A stretch of DNA of 64,000 nt, taken from positions 1-64,000 of the forward strand of contig NZ_WTEV01000005.1 in the NCBI RefSeq assembly GCF_009795885.1, given 5' to 3'. Both the position numbers and the translations under genes were made by a program. The DNA is from Gilliamella sp. Pas-s25 (GTDB lineage Bacteria; Pseudomonadota; Gammaproteobacteria; Enterobacterales; Orbaceae). The number at the start of each line of letters is the position of its first letter. The stretch's first letter is position 1. The notes beneath the pieces are model-generated. The model searched no databases, was not told the DNA's origin, and saw nothing but the letters and a program-made list of their open reading frames with translations. Positions 57,586 through 64,000 of this stretch are shown here, in pieces.

Positions 57586-58837
57586 GTGTTCCCTGTATAC
57601 ACAGGGATAAACCGATTGAGTTCTAATTGTTCTCTATTTTCAGACAGTGTTCCCTGTATACACAGGGATAAACCGCGTTACTTACAAATAAACAACCCTG
57701 CCGTACAGTGTTCCCTGTATACACAGGGATAAACCGTTCTTCTTGTATATCTTCTATATTATTATTTACGTGTTCCCTGTATACACAGGGATAAACCGAT
57801 TACTATAAACAAAGCAATTTAAGATATGAAGTGTTCCCTGTATACACAGGGATAAACCGCAGGCGCAAAAAATCAATGAAGATGCGTTAAACGTGTTCCC
57901 TGTATACACAGGGATAAACCGCGGTTTGGGACCATGATTTAATGCGTCGATACGTGTTCCCTGTATACACAGGGATAAACCGGAGTTCAGAAATGGCTAA
58001 TATACACATGCTTTTGTGTTCCCTGTATACACAGGGATAAACCGCAATACGTTAAAATCATTAGCATATTTAAAAAGTGTTCCCTGTATACACAGGGATA
58101 AACCGACAATGCCGAATATCAAAAAAGACGAGCATTTGTGTTCCCTGTATACACAGGGATAAACCGCAACAACAATCAGTTATTAATAATAAATCGCAGT
58201 GTTCCCTGTATACACAGGGATAAACCGGTCGTTAGTAGAGATATTTATGCAGACGATAAGTGTTCCCTGTATACACAGGGATAAACCGGCAAAGAAAACT
58301 GGTATGAATGCTACACATCAGTGTTCCCTGTATACACAGGGATAAACCGCTGATTGTTATCTGCATTGGAATATCACGCGTGTGTTCCCTGTATACACAG
58401 GGATAAACCCCGTTTTAAATAAAGTTGCAAATCAGGCGACGTGTGTTCCCTGTATACACAGGGATAAACCGGGCTGCAATTTTTGCAGGATTAGCCATGC
58501 TAAGTGTTCCCTGTATACACAGGGATAAACCGTAAAACATCATCAGGATTAAATTCATTATTTAGTGTTCCCTGTATACACAGGGATAAACCGTACGCAC
58601 CCCTCAATCGGTTTAACTCCAGCCCGTGTTCCCTGTATACACAGGGATAAACCGCAGATGTAATATTTCAGCAAGGTGATATCAAAGTGTTCCCTGTATA
58701 CACAGGGATAAACCGAAGATTATGCCAATATTTTCTTAAATGAATTTGTGTTCCCTGTATATACAGGGATAAACCGAATAAATATATTTAAAAATTCATT
58801 TAATGATAGTGTTCTTTGCATACACAAGGATAAACTA
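57586..58837 (+). CRISPR. Type I-E CRISPR array, 21 repeats and 20 spacers
   Basis: 29-nt repeats begin GTGTTCCCTGTATACACAGG and end GATAAACCG. They contain a 6-bp stem CCCTGT/ACAGGG with an ATAC loop. Repeats start at 57586, 57647, 57708, 57770, 57831, 57893, 57954, 58016, then every 61 bp from 58077 to 58809. Seventeen spacers are 32 nt; the third, fifth and seventh are 33 nt. Repeat 14 ends in C for G, repeat 20 has one C to T in the loop-side stem, and repeat 21 has six changes, so the distal end is at 58837. Orientation matches the cas operon. Confidence 0.98.
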
Positions 58838-59234
58838 ACATCTGTATAATTAATTAGGCTATTAAATATATATTTTATTTATCTACCCATCTATCTATCA
58901 TATTTTTTCCTAGTATATATAAGTCTGTTTCACATAAAAAATAAATCAATCAATGGTTTTATTAGGTGATTTTATTAATTACTTCATTAAACATCTAAGA
59001 TTTGGTAATGGCTGTATTAATTGTTGATTTAATAAAATCCTTATTATGAAAATAATAGTCTAACGGTATGGTTTTTATTGTGATGTGTGCTTTGGCATTT
59101 ATTGGAGATTTTTATTTATTGTAAAACAGGAAGGAAATATTAATAATAGCAGGCTAAAACAATGGGCAAAAATAGCGTACAATAGCGCGGTATTTAACAC
59201 AGGCGTATCATAAATAGGTTAGGAATTTTATAGT
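58838..59234. other. AT-rich region between CRISPR array and tmk
   Basis: 397 bp without an ORF of note or further repeats. TACAAT at 59178-59183 may be the tmk -10 element, but no good -35 stands 17 bp upstream. No transposon end is seen, so the right boundary of the CRISPR island is not marked by a mobile element. Confidence 0.45.
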
Positions 59235-59876
59235 ATGACAGGCAAATTTATTGTCATCGAAGGGCTGGAAGGGGCGGGTAAAACAACGGCTATTAATACC
59301 GTTGCTCGCATTTTGAATCAACATAATATTGGCGATTTGCAATTTACACGTGAGCCAGGTGGAACGCCGATTGCTGAAGCATTACGTAATATTATTAAAA
59401 ATGGTTTAGATAACGAGCCTTTGACAGATAAAGCCGAATTATTAATGTTATATGCTGCACGCATTCAGTTGATTGATAATGTGATTAAACCTGCACTTAA
59501 AGCAGGTAAATGGGTGATTGGTGATCGCCATGACTTATCCACGCAAGCTTATCAAGGTGGTGGGCGACAGTTAGATAAAGTCTTTATGACGACATTAAAA
59601 GAGCAAGTATTAGGTCATTTTAAACCTGATCTTACCTTATATTTGGATATCGATCCTGAAATTGGTTTAATGCGAGCAAGATCTCGAGGTGAACTTGATC
59701 GCATTGAGCAACAATCATTACCATTTTTTAAACGAATTCGTCAACGCTATTTAGAACTTGCCAAGCAAGATAAAACAATTATTACTGTTGATGCCGGAAA
59801 ACCAATCGACAATGTGACTAAGCAAATTGAACAAATTTTAACAACATGGTTAACAAAACAGGATAATATTGCATGA
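59235..59876 (+). CDS. tmk: Thymidylate kinase
   Basis: 213 residues. Phosphorylates dTMP to dTDP. P-loop [13 protein letters not shown], the [14 protein letters not shown] block, the DRH-type motif [16 protein letters not shown], and the lid [12 protein letters not shown] are all present. It overlaps holB by 4 nt, the usual tmk-holB pair. pabC and mltG, which precede tmk in E. coli, are absent. Confidence 0.97.
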   Translation: MTGKFIVIEGLEGAGKTTAINTVARILNQHNIGDLQFTREPGGTPIAEALRNIIKNGLDNEPLTDKAELLMLYAARIQLIDNVIKPALKAGKWVIGDRHDLSTQAYQGGGRQLDKVFMTTLKEQVLGHFKPDLTLYLDIDPEIGLMRARSRGELDRIEQQSLPFFKRIRQRYLELAKQDKTIITVDAGKPIDNVTKQIEQILTTWLTKQDNIA

Positions 59877-60868
59877 TCTTAAATGACTATCCTTGGCTTT
59901 CCTTACCTTATCAGCAATTAGCTACTGGCATTATGCATAAACGGGCTCATCATGCTTTATTAATTAATTATGTTCAAGGCAGTGGTGAAGATGAGTTTGT
60001 TTCAACGCTTGTAAACCGTTTATTATGTCAATCTTCACCTCAATTGGAACCGTGCTTAAAATGCCATAGTTGTCAACTGTTTTTGTCTCACCACCATCCC
60101 GATTATTATGTAATAACCAATGAACAAGGAAAACAGTCAATAGGTATTGATCAAATACGTAATATATCAAGCAAGATTTACGAAAAATCCCAGCAAGGTG
60201 GCAATAAAGTCATTTGGATAAAACGGGCAGCTTTAATGACCGAAGCTGCTGCCAATGCATTACTAAAAACGTTAGAAGAACCGCCCGAAAACACCTATTT
60301 TATTTTAAGTGATGAGCATAACAGCCAATTGTTACCAACGATCCATAGCCGTTGTTTTTCTTATTTTTTACCAGTTCCTAAATTAGAACAGTCTATTGAA
60401 TGGCTAAAAAGCGAACAAAATCAGCAATACAGCGATAATGAGCTTGCTTCGGCGTTATTATTGAGCGAAAATGCGCCACTAAAAGCGGCTGCATTATTAG
60501 CACCAGAAAAGTGGCAACAACGAAAAGCATTTTGTGATCAGCTATTAGAGCTAGTACCACAAAATAATTATTGGCAGTTAGCGAAAACCTTTGATAATGA
60601 AGACTTCATTGAACGAATTGTTTGGTTTTGTGCCTTGTTGAGCGATGCGCTGAAAGCGAAGCAAAAAGTCGGGCATTTTATTGTAAATCGTGATCAAGTT
60701 CCATTAATTCGGCTACTTGCGACTAAAAGTAATGAAAAGATTTCTGCGCTTTATCATCTATGGTTGCAAGCAAGAAATCAGTTGTTAACAATTACCGGAT
60801 TGAATAAAGAACTTATTATTTATAATGTACTTGCTCAATCCGAATTAATTAGCGAAACAAAAAGCTAA
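59873..60868 (+). CDS. holB: DNA polymerase III delta' subunit
   Basis: 331 residues, AAA+ clamp-loader subunit without ATPase activity. A four-Cys zinc module ([20 protein letters not shown] with an earlier Cys in LLCQ) fits Hol[16 protein letters not shown], the [16 protein letters not shown] box and the HSRC sensor-1 motif also fit. Translationally coupled to tmk. A dispersed repeat (copy D) lies 17 bp after its stop. Confidence 0.94.
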   Translation: MILNDYPWLSLPYQQLATGIMHKRAHHALLINYVQGSGEDEFVSTLVNRLLCQSSPQLEPCLKCHSCQLFLSHHHPDYYVITNEQGKQSIGIDQIRNISSKIYEKSQQGGNKVIWIKRAALMTEAAANALLKTLEEPPENTYFILSDEHNSQLLPTIHSRCFSYFLPVPKLEQSIEWLKSEQNQQYSDNELASALLLSENAPLKAAALLAPEKWQQRKAFCDQLLELVPQNNYWQLAKTFDNEDFIERIVWFCALLSDALKAKQKVGHFIVNRDQVPLIRLLATKSNEKISALYHLWLQARNQLLTITGLNKELIIYNVLAQSELISETKS

Positions 60869-60884
60869 GTTTTTTTATAAAGGG

Positions 60885-60922
60885 TTTTGTAAAGAAGTTT
60901 CAGGAAACCATACGTTTAAGTA
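60885..60922 (-). repeat. 43-bp dispersed intergenic repeat, copy D (reverse)
   Basis: On the minus strand: TTACTTAAACGTATGG, then TTTCCTGAAACTTCTTTACA. The palindrome GTTTC-AG-GAAAC (60897-60908) is perfect. It fills most of the 67-bp gap between holB and the MBOAT gene and abuts the latter's AAAGGA site. Confidence 0.8.
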
Positions 60923-60935
60923 AAAAAGGATCGTA

Positions 60936-62336
60936 GTGAGTTATTTATCTATTGAATTTAGTTTACTCTTTATCGCTTTCTTTGCCTTGTATTGGGGATG
61001 TTACCGATCGCCCAAAATACAAAATCTCTTGCTTTTAGTATCAAGTTATCTCATTGTTGGTAGTTATAGCTGGCAATTTGCACTTATCCTTTTTATCTAT
61101 ACTTGTGCGATCTATTTATTTTCAGTGATGATTGCAGCATCGGATCGGCATGCAAAGCGATGGCTATTTTTGGGGTTATGTGTATCAATCCTTAATCTTG
61201 CACTATTTAAATATTTTGATTTCTTTCGTTATGAGTTGCAAGATCTGCTTAACTTCTTCAATTTGCCTATTTTATTACCAGTTATAACCGTATTAATACC
61301 TATCGGCATTTCCTTTTATACTTTCCATTCGGTAAGTTACTTAGTTTCGGTAAAAAAGAAAGAGCTATCTGTTGCTCAATTTTGGGATTTTGCCTTATTT
61401 TTGTCTTTTTTCCCAAGTGTAATTGCAGGCCCAATTAACCGTGCGAAAGACTTTTTGCCGCAAATTAACATAACTCAGCCTCGTCAAATTTTACAGCCCA
61501 TTCGCGCCTTTACGTTGCTTATCTTGGCTGTGATTAAGGTTTATTGTCTAGGTGGACTTATTAGTGAACACTGGGTTAATCCAATATTTGCTAATCCGTT
61601 AGAATTTAGTGTGATTGATTTGTTAGTGGGGCTTTATGCTTATGCAATGCAAATTTATTTAAATTTTTCGGGGTATACTGATTTAGTTACAGGTATTGCT
61701 TTATTGTTAGGATTTCGCTTGCCAATTAACTTTAATTTTCCTTACTTAGCATTGAATTTAAAAGATTTTTGGGCTCGCTGGCATATTAGCTTATCACATT
61801 GGATTCGCGACTATATTTATATTCCTCTTGGTGGAAATCGTCGAGGGTTTATTCGAACTCAGATTAATGTCATGTTAGCCATGTTACTATCAGGATTATG
61901 GCATGGTGCTGGTATTAATTTTATTATTTGGGGGGCGTGTCATGGCATTGGTACAGTGGCACTTAATATCGGCGATCGTTATTTTGGACAAGGCTGGATA
62001 ACAGCTCGTTCGCCACTAGTTGCACGATTATTAACATGGCATTATATTTGTTTTACATGGTTATTTTTTAATTGTGAAAGTTTGTCTGATGCAGTCGATT
62101 ATTTGACTGCATTAATGCATAACTTTCTGATAGAACCGCACTATGCAGGGGCATTTTTGGTTATTTGTTTCATCTACATTGCCTATCCAATGTGTAAAAA
62201 TTTTCCTGAGTGGTTTATTATACAGCTAACAAAAATACCGCATTGTTATTTACCGATGGTCTTTATTTTAATTTTGTGGCTAGTGATTTATATTGCACCA
62301 TCGGGTATGCCAAACTTTATTTATGCTAATTTTTAA
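60936..62336 (+). CDS. MBOAT-family O-acyltransferase (AlgI/PatA-like)
   Basis: 466 residues, about eleven membrane spans. Starts at GTG with AAAGGA upstream. The MBOAT core reads DFWARWHISLSHWIRDYIYI, PLGGNRRG, then the catalytic His in LLSGLWHGAGINFIIWGACH. Such proteins move acetyl groups from the cytoplasm to an extracytoplasmic acceptor made available to a partner SGNH protein (alginate, peptidoglycan or other glycans). Two SGNH-type genes follow, 12 bp downstream and overlapping, so the three form one cluster. The acceptor cannot be read from the sequence. Confidence 0.9.
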   Translation: MSYLSIEFSLLFIAFFALYWGCYRSPKIQNLLLLVSSYLIVGSYSWQFALILFIYTCAIYLFSVMIAASDRHAKRWLFLGLCVSILNLALFKYFDFFRYELQDLLNFFNLPILLPVITVLIPIGISFYTFHSVSYLVSVKKKELSVAQFWDFALFLSFFPSVIAGPINRAKDFLPQINITQPRQILQPIRAFTLLILAVIKVYCLGGLISEHWVNPIFANPLEFSVIDLLVGLYAYAMQIYLNFSGYTDLVTGIALLLGFRLPINFNFPYLALNLKDFWARWHISLSHWIRDYIYIPLGGNRRGFIRTQINVMLAMLLSGLWHGAGINFIIWGACHGIGTVALNIGDRYFGQGWITARSPLVARLLTWHYICFTWLFFNCESLSDAVDYLTALMHNFLIEPHYAGAFLVICFIYIAYPMCKNFPEWFIIQLTKIPHCYLPMVFILILWLVIYIAPSGMPNFIYANF

Positions 62337-62348
62337 TAACGCTTAATT

Positions 62349-63644
62349 ATGATGATATATAAAAAATCGTGTTCAAAAAATAATAGAAAATCCAAATCGA
62401 ATTTGAAGCGGCAACGTCATAAATCGCTAAATAAAAATACGTTTAAAAAAGATCATCAAAAAACTAACAAAGTAAATACTTCGCTTATTCTTGCAAATAA
62501 ACCTTTGTCTGCTCGTTATATATTTTTGATATTGTTTGTTACCGCCATTGCATTAATAGCGATTTATTACAAATCAATATTGATTTATGGCGAGCAAGTG
62601 TATCATACTGATTTGTTTAATAGTGACACGTTAGCGATTGAAGAAACTTCAACACAAGAGCTTGAAGACAGCAAAAGTGACGAGCAAAAATATGCATCAA
62701 CACACACATCAATCCCGTTTATTCGGCCGTTTGATGCTGTGTTGCCTGTCACTGAAAATAAAACATCTAAATTAGCCGTCGCTGAGCTTGAAGATATAAA
62801 ACAAAATAAAAATACTGCAGAAGTAAAAAGCGATCAACAAGTCGATATTGAAAATAGCTTGATGGGCCCCGATTTAAAAACACATTCTGACACGATCTAT
62901 CACAATAAGCCCAAAACCGAGCTAGCATTACAAGATGAACTTATAAAAATACAAGGGGATATTGAACTACCTCATGAGCCGTTACCGATTGTATTAACAA
63001 GTAATGATAAAGTGTTCTTTGCTGGTGATTCTTTAATGCAAGGCGTTGCACCATATGTTAAAAAAATGCTTTTTAAGCAATATAAAATAGAAAGCCTTGA
63101 CTTAAGCAAACAGAGCACAGGACTTGCTTATCCAAGCGCTTTTGATTGGCCAAAAACAATTAATGATAATCTTATTGCCGATCCTTCAATTAAATTACTT
63201 GTTGTTTTTCTTGGCGCTAATGATCCTTGGGATTTTCCAGTTAAAGGCTATGTCAAATATGCTAAATTCAAATCCGAACTCTGGGAAGAACATTACCGTT
63301 TACGTATTGAATCTATTTTAAATAGTGCCATTGAGCATGATGTTCAAGTACTTTGGCTTGCAGCCCCTTGTATGCGAAAACCAAAATTAAACAATGGGAT
63401 GGTTTACCTAAATAATTTGTATAAGTCGGAACTAGAAAAAGTTCAACAACATTTTTTAACAACAAATGAATTACTGGGTTGTACATACGAAAAATTTAGT
63501 AATTTTATAGCAACTGATAAAGCAAAAATTAAAGTAAGGGTTGATGATGGGGTCCATTTTACGTCAACTGGCCAAAAAATTTTGGCAAAGGCTATTATGG
63601 AAAAAATAATTTATAAAGAATTAGAGGATACCCATAGTGATTAG
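62349..63644 (+). CDS. Membrane-anchored SGNH/GDSL-type protein (DUF459-like)
   Basis: 431 residues. A very basic cytoplasmic N-tail (KKSCSKNNRKSKSNLKRQRH) leads to one membrane span (YIFLILFVTAIALIAIYYKS), a ~130-residue acidic linker, and an extracytoplasmic SGNH domain. Block I is FFAGDSLMQG, block III is VVFLGANDPWDF, and block V is DDGVHFTSTGQ with the catalytic Asp-x-x-His. All catalytic residues are kept. It probably transfers or removes acetyl groups with the upstream MBOAT protein. Its stop overlaps the next gene by 8 nt. Confidence 0.85.
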   Translation: MMIYKKSCSKNNRKSKSNLKRQRHKSLNKNTFKKDHQKTNKVNTSLILANKPLSARYIFLILFVTAIALIAIYYKSILIYGEQVYHTDLFNSDTLAIEETSTQELEDSKSDEQKYASTHTSIPFIRPFDAVLPVTENKTSKLAVAELEDIKQNKNTAEVKSDQQVDIENSLMGPDLKTHSDTIYHNKPKTELALQDELIKIQGDIELPHEPLPIVLTSNDKVFFAGDSLMQGVAPYVKKMLFKQYKIESLDLSKQSTGLAYPSAFDWPKTINDNLIADPSIKLLVVFLGANDPWDFPVKGYVKYAKFKSELWEEHYRLRIESILNSAIEHDVQVLWLAAPCMRKPKLNNGMVYLNNLYKSELEKVQQHFLTTNELLGCTYEKFSNFIATDKAKIKVRVDDGVHFTSTGQKILAKAIMEKIIYKELEDTHSD

Positions 63645-64000
63645 ATTTTTAAAATATATTACAGCCGTAATTGCCATAGCGATTACGGTTGGATGCAGTG
63701 TGGCAGAAAGTAAAACGACCACGGTATCTACTATTATTGATTTTGGTGACCCTAACGCGAAACAATTCGCTACACGTTTAAAATCGTTAGCGGATAACAA
63801 AAAAACAAATCAAGTTGTCAATATTACACAATTTGGTGATTCGCATTCGGCTGCCGATTTCTTTACTGGTGAATTTAGAACATTAATGCAACAAAAATAT
63901 GGTAATGCTGGTATTGGTTGGATAACGCCTGTCGCTATAAAAGGACAAAGTCATGCAGTTGTTACATGGAAATCTAAAAATTGGGATGTACTAAGTAGCC
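63637..64000 (+). CDS. SGNH/GDSL-type lipoprotein, partial (runs off window)
   Basis: Starts at GTG 63637 inside the previous gene's end. The signal ends in a lipobox (AIAIAITVGCS), so it is a likely lipoprotein. NITQFGDSHSAADFFTGEFR is an SGNH block I with an added GDSHS. The next part, YGNAGIGWITPV, is common in polymer O-acetylation SGNH proteins. At least 121 residues are present and the frame is open at the window edge. Third member of the MBOAT cluster. Confidence 0.8.
   Translation, partial: MIRFLKYITAVIAIAITVGCSVAESKTTTVSTIIDFGDPNAKQFATRLKSLADNKKTNQVVNITQFGDSHSAADFFTGEFRTLMQQKYGNAGIGWITPVAIKGQSHAVVTWKSKNWDVLSS

Overview
The window is about 65% A+T and reads as the chromosome of a gammaproteobacterium close to, but outside, the Enterobacteriaceae. 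Many proteins align almost without gaps to Escherichia coli homologues recalled from memory (PlsB, DauA, MoeB, DusC, Ppc, Orn, AspS, SecD). Gene neighbourhoods such as rsgA/orn, aspS-nudB, yajC-secD-secF and tmk-holB are also enterobacterial in style. Low GC, small intergenic gaps and a type I-E CRISPR system suggest the Orbaceae (Gilliamella/Frischella-like insect gut symbionts). That placement is inference.

Layout. 1-2500 is an accessory edge: the 3' end of an IS5-type transposase, a decayed IS256-type transposase, and three small minus-strand genes that look like toxin-immunity genes without a toxin. 2585-28480 is mostly housekeeping: plsB, dauA, an HdeD-like gene, rsgA/orn, waaA-hemH, a CoA-disulfide-reductase-like gene with a cystine-type symporter, dusC-moeB, an M20 amidohydrolase/DUF3100 operon, aspS-nudB, ubiD, a Sel1-repeat protein and ppc. 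28831-34781 holds nuoJKLMN, the distal membrane arm of respiratory complex I, with none of nuoA-I next to it and with many proton-channel residues replaced. 34967-38426 is yajC-secDF and a tRNA-Ala. 38754-39939 has three small genes (PchB-like, ClbS/DfsB-like, helix-hairpin-helix).

40260-58837 is a split type I-E CRISPR-Cas locus. cas3 lies on the minus strand at 40260-42965. The cas8e-cse2-cas7e-cas5e-cas6e-cas1-cas2 operon and a 21-repeat array lie at 51615-58837 on the plus strand. The yejABEF peptide transporter, a secreted protein and an orphan frdCD pair sit between them. 59235-64000 has tmk-holB and the start of an MBOAT/SGNH cluster that probably O-acetylates a cell-surface polymer; its last gene runs off the window.

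Most notable are (i) the orphan nuoJKLMN with eroded pumping residues and a roughly 88-residue acidic insert in NuoN, (ii) the orphan frdCD with eroded quinone-site residues, (iii) a 43-bp intergenic repeat in four copies, and (iv) decayed repeat-like sequences and inverted repeats in the long 5' region of the Cascade operon. In both respiratory cases the membrane subunits are intact reading frames without their catalytic partners beside them.
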